In this document: one piece after another, positions 56,189 to 64,000 of the stretch
Layout of the letters: each line of letters begins with the position of its first letter
Numbering within the stretch: position 1 is the stretch's first letter
Assembly (NCBI GenBank): GCA_002842495.1
Contig: PHDB01000012.1
Coordinates: forward strand, 1-64,000
Source of the DNA: Bacteroidetes bacterium HGW-Bacteroidetes-6
GTDB lineage: Bacteria; Bacteroidota; Bacteroidia; Bacteroidales; DTU049
Reading direction: 5' to 3'
DNA: 64,000 nucleotides
Made by a program: the position numbers and the translations under genes
Notes under the pieces: model-generated
Database searches by the model: none
The model's input: the letters and a program-made list of their open reading frames with translations, nothing else
Told to the model about the DNA's origin: nothing

Positions 56189-57676
56189 TTAACACAGGGA
56201 TCGTAAAAATTCCCCGATATCAGCTCCTCTTTCCAGTTCAAGTTTCTTTCTTAGCCGGTTTCTGCTTTTACTCACTGAAACATCTGATATACACATAAGT
56301 TCAGATATTTCAATAGTCTTCAACCCGAGATATAGAAAAGCACACAGCTTCTGATCGTTTTCCGAAAGCATAGAAAACCTGTTTCTCAGTTTCAGGAAAA
56401 AGTCGGGGTGGATCTGTTCGAAATTCAGACGAAATTTCTCCCAGGTATTGTCAAAGTTAAGGTTATTACGTATGATTGATATCGCTGTTTCATTTTGTTG
56501 ATATTCAACAGCCGTTTTAAGATTGAGCAGCACATCATTGAATGCGATAATGTTGGATGTAGCCTTGATCAGCTCCTGGTTCTTGTATTCAAGTTCTTTA
56601 TTTTTGAATTCAAGTACATTTTTCAGCTGCAGGTTCTCCTGCCGGATCATCTCTTCTTTCTGGAACCGGATTTTCTTTTTCAAGCGGAAATTAACAAGTA
56701 TCACCAGCAAAACGAGTAACAGAATTACGACAATAATACTCAGATATATTTTTTGTTGCCGTTGTATTTCATTGGCATGGCGAATCTCGGCAATTTTCTG
56801 TTCCTTCAGTTGCAGATCGTATTTTGCCGACATCTCGTTGATCTGCAATTCAATCCGGTCCTTAAAAAACCCCTCCTGCATTTCCCTGGCTTTTTTCTGA
56901 TACCAGTACGCATTTGCAAAATCTCTAAGGTATTCATAAATATCCGACTTTCTCAGGTAAAGCCGCATATACATATTTTTATATTGATCTTCCGATGAAA
57001 GCATCAATGCTGAATCCACCACTTCAAGGGCCTTCTTCGGGTCTCCCATGGATAGATAAGCTCCGGAGATATTATAGCCAACATTCATTGCATTCGGGAT
57101 CAACCCGACTTTAAAAAAGTTTAAATATGAATTCCTGTAAAACCCAAGAGCTTTATCAAACTCTTTATCCCGCGTATATACATAACCCAGCTCGTTTTGC
57201 GATGCAGCCAGGTATTCGGTAAAACTATTCGCAACAGAAATATCAATGCATAACAGGGAATACTTCACAGTGCTGTCGTGCCCGTTCAATTTTTCATCTC
57301 CCCATTCATTATACAGAGCCGCCAGACGGTTCCACGCAAATGCCCGGTTTTTATCCGACAGGTCTTTTTCACCAAGAATATGTCTGATCAGTTCAACTCC
57401 TTTTGAATACTCCTGTTTCTCCCTGTATGCTTCAGCCAGGTTTATATTGGCACAGTCAACCACGTCCCGATTCTCCCTGTTGTTTTCAATAATACTGAGC
57501 AAAATGGGAACAGCGTTATCAGGCATCGATCTTGATAAATAATCGCGTGCCACCCCGAGCAAACTGTCTGCTTTTAAAAACTGCTGAGCTGATAGCTGGT
57601 TTGCCCCAATCAGCAGTAACAATATACAAATCAACTGATATCGTTTTAACAATACGTGTTGTTTTTGGTAAAACAA
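56189..57676 (-). CDS. Membrane-anchored TPR regulator with LuxR/GerE-like HTH
   Basis: 495 residues. Signal/anchor (LICILLLLIGANQLSAQ), TPR repeats in the periplasmic part (about 30-265: AAILYNEWGDE-, NELGYVYTRDKEFDKALGFY-, ISGAYLSMGDPKKALEVVDSAL-like), one membrane helix (IYLSIIVVILLLVLLVILVNF, about 310-330), a coiled coil (FQKEEMIRQENLQLKNVLEFK), and a C-terminal helix-turn-helix (ENDQKLCAFLYLGLKTIEIS, then VSVSKSRNRLRKKL). An in-frame stop lies two codons upstream and there is no early ATG, so the start is probably the TTG at 57676. The plan fits Bacteroidota one-component transmembrane regulators. It lies next to the two adhesin operons it likely controls. Confidence 0.85.
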   Translation of the reverse strand: MFYQKQHVLLKRYQLICILLLLIGANQLSAQQFLKADSLLGVARDYLSRSMPDNAVPILLSIIENNRENRDVVDCANINLAEAYREKQEYSKGVELIRHILGEKDLSDKNRAFAWNRLAALYNEWGDEKLNGHDSTVKYSLLCIDISVANSFTEYLAASQNELGYVYTRDKEFDKALGFYRNSYLNFFKVGLIPNAMNVGYNISGAYLSMGDPKKALEVVDSALMLSSEDQYKNMYMRLYLRKSDIYEYLRDFANAYWYQKKAREMQEGFFKDRIELQINEMSAKYDLQLKEQKIAEIRHANEIQRQQKIYLSIIVVILLLVLLVILVNFRLKKKIRFQKEEMIRQENLQLKNVLEFKNKELEYKNQELIKATSNIIAFNDVLLNLKTAVEYQQNETAISIIRNNLNFDNTWEKFRLNFEQIHPDFFLKLRNRFSMLSENDQKLCAFLYLGLKTIEISELMCISDVSVSKSRNRLRKKLELERGADIGEFLRSLC

Positions 57677-57690
57677 AAATTATCGAAATG

Positions 57691-57698
57691 CAAATTTA
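57691..57698 (-). promoter_or_regulatory. -7 element of the regulator gene
   Basis: TAAATTTG on the minus strand matches TAnnTTTG and ends 14 bases before the TTG start. No copy of the direct-repeat operator is seen here, only a loose ATGACA at 57736-57741. Confidence 0.45.
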
Positions 57699-57803
57699 TG
57701 TATAAAATGAATTGATAAACAGATTAGACTCTATAATGACAAAATAAAAACAACGACGTATTGGAGTTACTCAGCTATTCCCCAAAAATCATCATTTCAT
57801 TTA

Positions 57804-58949
57804 TTAAAAAACGTCCCCCGAAACCACCAAACTCATGGCATTACCACCAAAACCCGTAGCATTGATTAAAATGGTTTTGGGTTCCACTAAATTTGCTTTC
57901 AGATACGATTCGTATGGAAGCTTTGGGGGAATTGCCCCCGAAAAAAGCTCCGCAGCCAATTTCAAATTCAGCATCGAAGAAGCTGCATAGGTGTGTCCCG
58001 TCAACCATTTAGGGCTGTACACCGAAACCTGACTACCCAAAACCGAGTTTATGGCATTGGATTCAGCGCGATCGCCTTTTACTGTTCCAGGTGCATGAGC
58101 TAAAACCAAATCGACTTTTCGATTAACGGGAAGATTTTCGACGGCTTCCCTCATTGACGTTAACAACGGACCTCCATCTTCGGCAATTCCTGTAGCTGAC
58201 GGAGGCAACTGATGTGCAAAGCCAATTGATTCTATTACCAAATCTCCGGCTTTTGGAAAATCGATCAAGATCACACAAATTCCTGCTCCTTCCGAAAGAA
58301 CAAATGTATTTTCGTTTTCAACATTGAAAGGACGGCAAGGAAATTCATCCACTTTGTATCGTGATGCAATTCCCAAAGCCTCAATCTGGGCAATGGTAAA
58401 TGGTGTGACTGCTGCTTCGGCTGCGCCACATACAACAACATCGGCCATTCCAGACCGCAACCAGGCAATAGCGTTGGCAACAGATGCTATTCCTGTTGAA
58501 CAAGTAAGCGAGTGATCGATAGTTATAATGCTTTCTGCATCCAAAACCGAAGCTACAACCGACGACATATTGGCTTGAGTTGTAAGCGGCGAAGCTATTA
58601 TTGGAACCGAACCTGTTTCGAGAAACTGCTGATGCAAATCTTCGGTCAGCTGTGTGCCTCCTCGCGAAGAGCCCAGATTCACCAACACTTTTCGTCCGGC
58701 GAGTTCTGAATTATCGAGTTTCGAAGCAAGCCACGCCGACATTTTCACCATGCGGTCGGTTCTCTTCAGCTGAGAATGATTTCTGCTCCACAAGCTCATT
58801 TCGGAATCAAGCTCTTTTGGAATCAATCCAACCGGAATTTCGCGTTGCACAAATCCAGCTTCAATTGCCCGATCAGAAGCTAAAACTTCGATTCCTCGGT
58901 TGCAGACAATATTTAAATTGCGAATAATGAGTTTTTTTGTCATAGTCAT
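57804..58949 (-). CDS. Beta-ketoacyl synthase-like condensing enzyme
   Basis: 381 residues. Thiolase-fold KAS with the full triad Cys150 (DHSLTCSTGIAS), His285 (LAHAPGTVKGD) and His319 (KWLTGHTYAAS), plus the C-terminal GFGGNAMSLVV. It is shorter than FabF (about 410) and diverges in the N-terminal part, so it is unlikely to be the housekeeping enzyme. Catalysis would be decarboxylative condensation of acyl and malonyl thioesters. Its ATG overlaps the stop of the upstream alpha/beta hydrolase gene. No acyl-carrier protein or other fatty-acid genes are nearby. Confidence 0.82.
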   Translation of the reverse strand: MTMTKKLIIRNLNIVCNRGIEVLASDRAIEAGFVQREIPVGLIPKELDSEMSLWSRNHSQLKRTDRMVKMSAWLASKLDNSELAGRKVLVNLGSSRGGTQLTEDLHQQFLETGSVPIIASPLTTQANMSSVVASVLDAESIITIDHSLTCSTGIASVANAIAWLRSGMADVVVCGAAEAAVTPFTIAQIEALGIASRYKVDEFPCRPFNVENENTFVLSEGAGICVILIDFPKAGDLVIESIGFAHQLPPSATGIAEDGGPLLTSMREAVENLPVNRKVDLVLAHAPGTVKGDRAESNAINSVLGSQVSVYSPKWLTGHTYAASSMLNLKLAAELFSGAIPPKLPYESYLKANLVEPKTILINATGFGGNAMSLVVSGDVF

Positions 58950-59719
58950 TTTTTCAAAAAATCATAAGTCAACTCAAAAAACGCATCGGGCTGTTCGGCA
59001 TGAAGCCAATGTGTTGCATTTTCAATAGTTTCAAGCCGATAGTTAGAGAAATATTGTTGAATCGCAGGCAAATGATCATCTTTTACAAAATCGCTCAAAC
59101 TGCCTTTAATAAAAAGTGTTGGTTTTTTAAACACTCGTTTATCAAAAACATAAAAATCAAAAATTCCTGCAATATTTTCAGAAATTGCTTCAATATTAAG
59201 CTTCCACGCAAACCGATCGTCACGCAAACGGGTAATATTTTTCAAAAGCAGTCCAACAATTCCGGCATCATTCATTGTATTGAATAGATACTGTTCAATT
59301 TTAGTCCTTGTATCAAAAGCACTAAAGTCAATCGATTTCATCGTTTCTAAAATATCAACATGGCGGGTAGGAGGATAAGGTACCGGGCTAATATCTGCGA
59401 CAATAAGTTTATCAACCCGATAAGAATTTCTCAATGCAAATTGCATTGCCAGTTTTCCACCCATACTATGCCCAAGAATGTTTACCGACGGCAACTCCAA
59501 ATCTTCAACAAATTCTTCAATATCGGCCAACATGGCTTCGTAAGTAAAAACATCAGAATGCATTGTTTGTCCATGATTGCGCAAATCGGGAATTATAACC
59601 CTATATTTTTCGGCATATCGCCGAGCCAAACTCACCCAATTGTCACTTAATCCAAAAAGGCCATGCAATATCAGCAATGTTTCGCTGCCCGAACCCATTT
59701 CGCGGTAGAAGAGCTTCAT
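58946..59719 (-). CDS. Alpha/beta-fold hydrolase (YbfF-like)
   Basis: 257 residues. The oxyanion-loop motif [14 protein letters not shown], nucleophile elbow GHSMGGKLA (Ser), a late Asp ([13 protein letters not shown]) and His ([11 protein letters not shown]) form the catalytic triad; [13 protein letters not shown] is typical of YbfF/BioH-type esterases. It is an acyl-ester or thioester hydrolase of unknown substrate. It overlaps pdxJ by 4 bases upstream and the ketosynthase gene by 4 bases downstream, giving tight coupling. Confidence 0.9.
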   Translation of the reverse strand: MKLFYREMGSGSETLLILHGLFGLSDNWVSLARRYAEKYRVIIPDLRNHGQTMHSDVFTYEAMLADIEEFVEDLELPSVNILGHSMGGKLAMQFALRNSYRVDKLIVADISPVPYPPTRHVDILETMKSIDFSAFDTRTKIEQYLFNTMNDAGIVGLLLKNITRLRDDRFAWKLNIEAISENIAGIFDFYVFDKRVFKKPTLFIKGSLSDFVKDDHLPAIQQYFSNYRLETIENATHWLHAEQPDAFFELTYDFLKK

Positions 59720-60435
59720 CCGTTTTTCAATTGTCGCAAATACATTTGAATAGTATTTTCCAGCCCATAATATAGTGCATCACTAATCAGAGCATGTCCG
59801 ATCGAAACTTCAAGCAAGCCAGGGATGTTGCTACTGAAATAATTCAGGTTCTCAAGACTTAGGTCGTGTCCGGCATTTAATCCTAAACCAACTTTTTGAG
59901 CAGCAATAGCTGCTAAAACAAATTCGGCTATGGCTTTTTCGCGATCAACAGGATAACCTGTTGCAAAAGGTTCGGTATAGAGCTCAATACGATCGGTTCC
60001 TGTTTCAGCTGCTTTATAAATATTTTCAACCTCAGTTCCAACAAATATGGAAGTTCTAATGCCTTTTGCATAAAATGCTGCAATTGTTTTTTTCAGAAAG
60101 TCAAGATTTTCAATCACATTCCAACCGGCACTCGATGTCAGGGCATCCGGTGGGTCGGGAACCAGAGTTACCTGTTCCGGGACAATTTCGAGAACCAAGT
60201 CAATAAATTGTTGCGACGGATAGCCTTCAATATTGAATTCGGTGGTAACTAATTTTTTCAATGCATATACATCGGAATATCGAATATGTCGCTCGTCGGG
60301 TCGCGGATGAACAGTAATCCCTTGGGCACCAAAGCGCTCGCAATCAGCTGCAACGCGTAGCAAATCGGGCACATTTCCACCCCGCGCATTGCGCAGTGTT
60401 GCTATCTTATTGATATTTACACTCAATCGGGTCAT
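59716..60435 (-). CDS. pdxJ: Pyridoxine 5'-phosphate synthase
   Basis: 239 residues, the normal PdxJ length. Motifs [17 protein letters not shown] (N-terminal), [39 protein letters not shown] and [15 protein letters not shown] are those of the TIM-barrel enzyme that closes the pyridine ring from 1-deoxyxylulose 5-phosphate and 3-amino-2-oxopropyl phosphate. It is first gene of the operon pdxJ - hydrolase - ketosynthase. Confidence 0.97.
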   Translation of the reverse strand: MTRLSVNINKIATLRNARGGNVPDLLRVAADCERFGAQGITVHPRPDERHIRYSDVYALKKLVTTEFNIEGYPSQQFIDLVLEIVPEQVTLVPDPPDALTSSAGWNVIENLDFLKKTIAAFYAKGIRTSIFVGTEVENIYKAAETGTDRIELYTEPFATGYPVDREKAIAEFVLAAIAAQKVGLGLNAGHDLSLENLNYFSSNIPGLLEVSIGHALISDALYYGLENTIQMYLRQLKNG

Positions 60436-60448
60436 GGCAAGTTTTTTG

Positions 60449-60487
60449 CAAAGTTAATACTTTGCTTGCTGAAAAAGTATATTTTTG
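60449..60487. promoter_or_regulatory. Divergent promoters between pdxJ and the CBS gene
   Basis: TAACTTTG on the minus strand (60449-60456) faces pdxJ; TATTTTTG on the plus strand (60480-60487) faces the CBS gene. Both match TAnnTTTG and lie 13-17 bases from their start codons. Confidence 0.5.
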
Positions 60488-60504
60488 CCCCAACCAAATT
60501 TTGC

Positions 60505-61173
60505 ATGAACCTATTTGCAGCAGATATTATTCCTTCGGGAATACCCAGTGTTAAGACCAGTACTTTGGCTTCGGATGCACTTTCCATCATGGAAGAGTAC
60601 AAGGTTGCACACCTAGCGGTTGTCAATAACGAAGAATTTCTTGGTCTTGTTGCCGAAGACGACCTTTTGGAATTGACCGATTTTACGGAGCCTTTGGGGG
60701 CTATTAAGCTCACAATTCAGGGTGCAGCTGTAGGCGAAAGGTCGCATATTTTCGACATTATGCGCACATTGCACCAAAACAAACTTACGGTTGTACCGGT
60801 TGTTGACAGTAAAAACAATTATCTTGGATGTTTGTTGATTGCCGATATCATGAATGCTATCAGCGAGCTACTGTCTGTCAGCAATCCAGGCGGAATCATT
60901 ATTCTGGAAATGAATGTATCCGATTACTCGCTGACACAAATTTCATCGATTATTGAGTCGAACGACTCGCTTATCATTGCATCATTTGTTCAAACCAGCC
61001 CCAACTCAACCCAAATGCAGGTGATTTTAAAGATAAACAACCCGGACATTGGAAAAATCATTCAAACATTCAACCGCTACGAATACAATGTTGTTGCTTC
61101 GTTTGGTGAAGATATGATTGATGATATTCTGCGCGACCGTTACGATTTACTCATGCGTTACCTCAATATATAA
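60505..61173 (+). CDS. CBS-domain protein
   Basis: 222 residues from MNLFAADIIPSGIPSV; the longer ORF would start inside the promoter. Two CBS motifs form a Bateman module (IPSVKTSTLASDALSIMEEYKVAHLAVV; RTLHQNKLTVVPVVDSKNNYLGCLLIADIMNAI), then an ACT-like C-terminal domain (GGIIILEMNVSDYSLTQISSIIES). Adenine nucleotides or SAM are usual CBS ligands. It sits between pdxJ and the envelope/nadK cluster, the usual Bacteroidota arrangement; its job is unknown. Confidence 0.88.
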   Translation: MNLFAADIIPSGIPSVKTSTLASDALSIMEEYKVAHLAVVNNEEFLGLVAEDDLLELTDFTEPLGAIKLTIQGAAVGERSHIFDIMRTLHQNKLTVVPVVDSKNNYLGCLLIADIMNAISELLSVSNPGGIIILEMNVSDYSLTQISSIIESNDSLIIASFVQTSPNSTQMQVILKINNPDIGKIIQTFNRYEYNVVASFGEDMIDDILRDRYDLLMRYLNI

Positions 61174-62553
61174 TTGAATTTGAACCGCCTATTTTTTCTG
61201 CTTTTTTCATTTCTCCCTCTTCTGCAATATGCATCGGAGTCCGATTCGGTATATGTTGTAAAAAGCATTGTGTGTGTTGGCAACAAAGTAACATATGAGA
61301 AAATTATTTTGCGCGAACTGCCCTTTGGACCTAATGACACCATTTCTATTTCCGACACAAACCAGGTTATCCAGCAAGCAGAGCAAAATCTCATCAACAC
61401 ATCCTTGTTTCACTTTGCTACAGTAATGTTTCAAGCAGATGGAGTAGTCGTTATTGATCTGACCGAGCGTTGGTATATCTGGCCATCGCCTTTTCTGGCA
61501 ATCGAAGAACGAAACTTTAATGTTTGGCTGCGTGATATGAGCTTGGAAAAGGTTACTTATGGACTGTATGCCAGCCATCAAAATTTCAGAGGAAGAAGAG
61601 AAACTCTCAAAATCCTATTCAAATCAGGTTATAACCAAATGTATGGATTTTCGTATCAAAACCCATATATTGACAAAAAGCAAAACTGGGGCATTTCAGT
61701 TTCTGCTGGTTTTGAGGGGAGTCATTCAATAACTGCAAATATTGACAACCATGAGCCCCAGGGCTTTAAACTTATCAACAGTTATGCCTACTCTGGATTT
61801 TTCACCTCATTTTCAATTACAAGAAGAATCGGTTTTTATCAAACACATAACTTCAAAATTGCATTCGACCGAACACATTTTGCTGACTCATTGCTTGTTG
61901 CATTTTCCGGGTTTGCTTCTGGAAAATTACGATGCGGACTTTCATTCAACTATGTTGTGAAACAGGACAGACGCGACTTCAAACCATATCCGCTTGTCGG
62001 ATGGTATGCCGATCTGGAACTAAACTGGTATGGGGCTATTCCTTTTGCTGGGAATAACAATAAACTACTTTACACCAAAAGTCATTTGCGAAAATATCTG
62101 AAAATCAAAAACCGATGGTATTTTGCAACTGGAGGGGTTGTACTTGGCACTATAAAAAACGATGCGACCTATCTTTCAACAATATTTATGGGTTACGACA
62201 ACGACTTTTGTCGTGGCTATGGTTATCAGGTTATTCCGGCCAGAAACTTTGCCATTCATCGCAACAATTTAAAATACAATATTCTCAAAACCCGAAAAAT
62301 TCATCTACCATTGATAAAAACTTCACGTTTCAATACCGTACCTCTCGCATTTTTTATTAATACATTTTTCGATCAGGCCTGGTCTGAAAAAGGAAATTTT
62401 GCCGAGCAAAATCCTTTAGCGGGAAAGTATCTAGCAGGCTGGGGCATCGGAATAGATATGGTTACTTATTACGACAAAGTTTTTCGTCTCGAATTCACAA
62501 TGAACCGCTTTCACGAAAAAGGCATATTTTTGCAGTTCACAGCTCCGATATAA
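61174..62553 (+). CDS. POTRA-domain outer-membrane protein (BamA/TamA-like)
   Basis: 459 residues. The start appears to be TTG directly after the CBS stop (MNLNRLFFLLFSFLPLLQ, a signal peptide). One POTRA domain (YVVKSIVCVGNKVTYEKIILRELPF ... FHFATVMFQADGVVVIDLTERW, about 25-105) is followed by a 16-strand-type surface-antigen barrel (about 140-459) ending FLQFTAPI rather than Phe. BamA has five POTRA domains and Bacteroidota TamA more, so this short form is a distinct Omp85 relative with unknown substrate. nadK follows 10 bases later. Confidence 0.82.
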   Translation: MNLNRLFFLLFSFLPLLQYASESDSVYVVKSIVCVGNKVTYEKIILRELPFGPNDTISISDTNQVIQQAEQNLINTSLFHFATVMFQADGVVVIDLTERWYIWPSPFLAIEERNFNVWLRDMSLEKVTYGLYASHQNFRGRRETLKILFKSGYNQMYGFSYQNPYIDKKQNWGISVSAGFEGSHSITANIDNHEPQGFKLINSYAYSGFFTSFSITRRIGFYQTHNFKIAFDRTHFADSLLVAFSGFASGKLRCGLSFNYVVKQDRRDFKPYPLVGWYADLELNWYGAIPFAGNNNKLLYTKSHLRKYLKIKNRWYFATGGVVLGTIKNDATYLSTIFMGYDNDFCRGYGYQVIPARNFAIHRNNLKYNILKTRKIHLPLIKTSRFNTVPLAFFINTFFDQAWSEKGNFAEQNPLAGKYLAGWGIGIDMVTYYDKVFRLEFTMNRFHEKGIFLQFTAPI

Positions 62554-62563
62554 TTTGCCTGCT

Positions 62564-63445
62564 ATGAGAATATGTGTTTTTTCGCGAGTTTATAATCCAG
62601 CATTCCGAGATGAAATTCAAACAATACTTGAATTTGTAGAAAAGCATCAAGGGCAAGTTCTTTTTTGCAAACACATGCAAAAAGAAGTACAAAGAGCTTT
62701 CAATTTGCCAACAAACACCTTGTTTTTCACCAACGAAGAATCTATTTCTGACAAAGCCGATTTGGTGGTGAGTTTAGGTGGCGATGGCACTTTGCTCGAA
62801 ACCGTTAATCTAATCAAGAGCAGCCAGATACCAGTTCTTGGTGTAAATTTTGGCCGCCTCGGTTTTTTATCGAATACACCTAAAGAAGAATTTCGATTTG
62901 CACTGGAAGCGTTTCATCAGAGCAACTACTCACTTTCGAAGCGAACTGTCCTCGAAATTGACAATTGCCTCAATATATTTGGCAGACAGGTTTATGCTCT
63001 CAACGACATTGCCCTTCATAAAAACGACGGCAGTTCGATGATCTCTGTACAAACCTATATTAATAACGAATTCATGAATTCATACTGGTCTGATGGGATT
63101 ATTATTTCAACTCCAACTGGATCAACAGCATACTCACTCAGTTGCGGTGGCCCCATACTTGTACCTGGTGCCAGCAATCTGATTCTTACTCCTATTGCGC
63201 CACACAACCTCTCGGTAAGACCAGTTGTTATTTCCGACGACGAAATCGTAACTCTTATTCCAGAAGGACGATCAGACAATTTTGTATTATCACTTGATTC
63301 CAATCAAACATTGATCCCAAAAGGACAAAAAATTATTATTCGCAAAGCTCCATTTACAATTAATTTCGTGCGACAAGCCGATGATAGTTTTTTCAAAGTT
63401 CTACGCGAAAAATTGATGTGGGGAGAAGACAAACGCAACTTGTGA
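62564..63445 (+). CDS. nadK: NAD kinase
   Basis: 293 residues from the ATG at 62564 (MRICVFSRVYNPAF); the ORF track's TTG adds three residues. Signatures DLVVSLGGDGTLLETV (GGDG), NFGRLGFLSN, and SDGIIISTPTGSTAYSLSCGGPI. It phosphorylates NAD to NADP. It is probably in one operon with the CBS and POTRA genes. Confidence 0.97.
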   Translation: MRICVFSRVYNPAFRDEIQTILEFVEKHQGQVLFCKHMQKEVQRAFNLPTNTLFFTNEESISDKADLVVSLGGDGTLLETVNLIKSSQIPVLGVNFGRLGFLSNTPKEEFRFALEAFHQSNYSLSKRTVLEIDNCLNIFGRQVYALNDIALHKNDGSSMISVQTYINNEFMNSYWSDGIIISTPTGSTAYSLSCGGPILVPGASNLILTPIAPHNLSVRPVVISDDEIVTLIPEGRSDNFVLSLDSNQTLIPKGQKIIIRKAPFTINFVRQADDSFFKVLREKLMWGEDKRNL

Positions 63446-63473
63446 CATTTTTTTTCGTTTAAGAGTAAAAAGT

Positions 63474-63504
63474 TTGAACTTATATCGTTTTTTTTGTATC
63501 TTTG
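63474..63504 (+). promoter_or_regulatory. Promoter of the PorG-like gene
   Basis: TTG (63474-63476, within AGTTTGAA), 20 bases, TATCTTTG (63497-63504); 27 bases of leader precede the ATG at 63532. Confidence 0.6.
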
Positions 63505-63531
63505 TCCCTTGAACGGGAAAACTGAAATATT

Positions 63532-64000
63532 ATGAAGCTAACATTGCCCCTGATTTTCATTCTCACCCTATTGCTGGTGGACACAGCTGATGCTCAGATG
63601 TGGCGACGCGATCGCAAAGAATATGTTTTTAGCTTTGGCGCTACAAACTTTTTAGGCGACCTTGGTGGCGCTAATCAAATCGGAACCAATGGATTTCGTG
63701 ATTTGGATTGGCCCTCAACCCGTCCCCTTGTTGGCATTGGATATCGTTATCGCACAGGAGCTTCCCATTGCGTAAAAGGAATGCTTCATGTTGGTTACCT
63801 GCATGGCGATGATGCTCTTACCGAAGAACCAATTCGTCAAAATCGAAATCTGAATTTTCGAACTCCAGTCGTTGAACTCAATGGACAGTTCGAATGGATG
63901 TTAACAAAGCAACGCGAAGGTCATATCTATAAATTGCGTGGTGTTCACGGATGGAGAAACATCAACATCGAATCTTATCTTTTTGCTGGTGTTGGTATCT
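63532..64000 (+). CDS. PorG-like T9SS outer-membrane protein (DUF6089), N-terminal part
   Basis: Not in the ORF track because it runs off the right edge; about 156 codons are visible. Signal peptide (MKLTLPLIFILTLLLVDTADAQ), then VFSFGATNFLGDLGGANQIG, TRPLVGIGYRYRTG and LNFRTPVVELNGQFEW. This is the pattern of DUF6089 proteins, which include PorG, the outer-membrane protein of the T9SS PorK/N ring. The place after nadK agrees with the conserved Bacteroidota order nadK - DUF6089 - uppS - bamA. Which DUF6089 paralogue it is cannot be settled from this part. Confidence 0.75.
   Translation, partial: MKLTLPLIFILTLLLVDTADAQMWRRDRKEYVFSFGATNFLGDLGGANQIGTNGFRDLDWPSTRPLVGIGYRYRTGASHCVKGMLHVGYLHGDDALTEEPIRQNRNLNFRTPVVELNGQFEWMLTKQREGHIYKLRGVHGWRNINIESYLFAGVGI

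Overview
The window reads as chromosome of a marine or environmental-type member of the Bacteroidota. Three things point there. About ten secreted proteins end in type IX secretion system (T9SS) C-terminal sorting domains, and T9SS machinery is also present (PorT, a PorG-like protein at the right edge, and a GldH-like gliding lipoprotein). Many genes are preceded by the Bacteroidota -7 element TAnnTTTG, in three cases with a TTG -33 element 19-20 bases upstream. Gene neighbourhoods such as pdxJ / CBS / outer-membrane POTRA protein / nadK / porG and ExbB-X-ExbD-ExbD are typical of the phylum. No phage, IS element, CRISPR array or rRNA was seen; there is one tRNA (Ser-GGA).

Layout. 1-4.3 kb: end of an M20 amidohydrolase, GldH, a T9SS cargo, and a Nif3/zinc-ribbon pair. 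4.3-9.9 kb: a FadL-type porin, a strikingly low-complexity lipoprotein, proS and mazG. 9.9-16.9 kb: a huge secreted amidase, PorT, and an ExbB/ExbD energy-transduction operon behind tRNA-Ser. 17-25.3 kb: polyprenyl glycosylphosphotransferase with a lipoprotein, a Gfo/Idh/MocA oxidoreductase, pcm, nadD, apbE and small lipoproteins. 25.4-31.1 kb: a two-gene secreted surface unit, then an alkyltransferase-like protein, trmB, a SPOR protein and rpmH. 31.2-45.8 kb: BNR/YCF48 propeller cargo, a membrane-anchored MutS homologue, OsmC, small envelope proteins, a C10 protease, a sialidase-like cargo, exonuclease III, an M14 carboxypeptidase and tex.

45.9-57.7 kb is the most distinctive region. Four large T9SS cargo proteins (GLUG, LamG, FG-GAP, Ig-like and HYR modules) are arranged as two two-gene operons, each closed by a strong terminator. 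They lie directly behind a membrane-anchored TPR protein with a LuxR/GerE-like C-terminal HTH. Upstream of each operon is the same direct repeat, TATGACA-ACTGR-TATGACA on the plus strand. In both cases it lies exactly 33 bases from a TAGnTTCG -7-like element. This looks like a self-contained regulator/operator/surface-adhesin regulon. The region also looks GC-richer than its flanks and contains shared HYR modules between paralogues.

57.8-64 kb: a ketosynthase-like protein, an alpha/beta hydrolase and pdxJ in one overlapping operon. Divergent from it run a CBS protein, a POTRA/outer-membrane protein, nadK and the start of a PorG-like gene.

All assignments rest on reading the translations by eye; no database search was possible.
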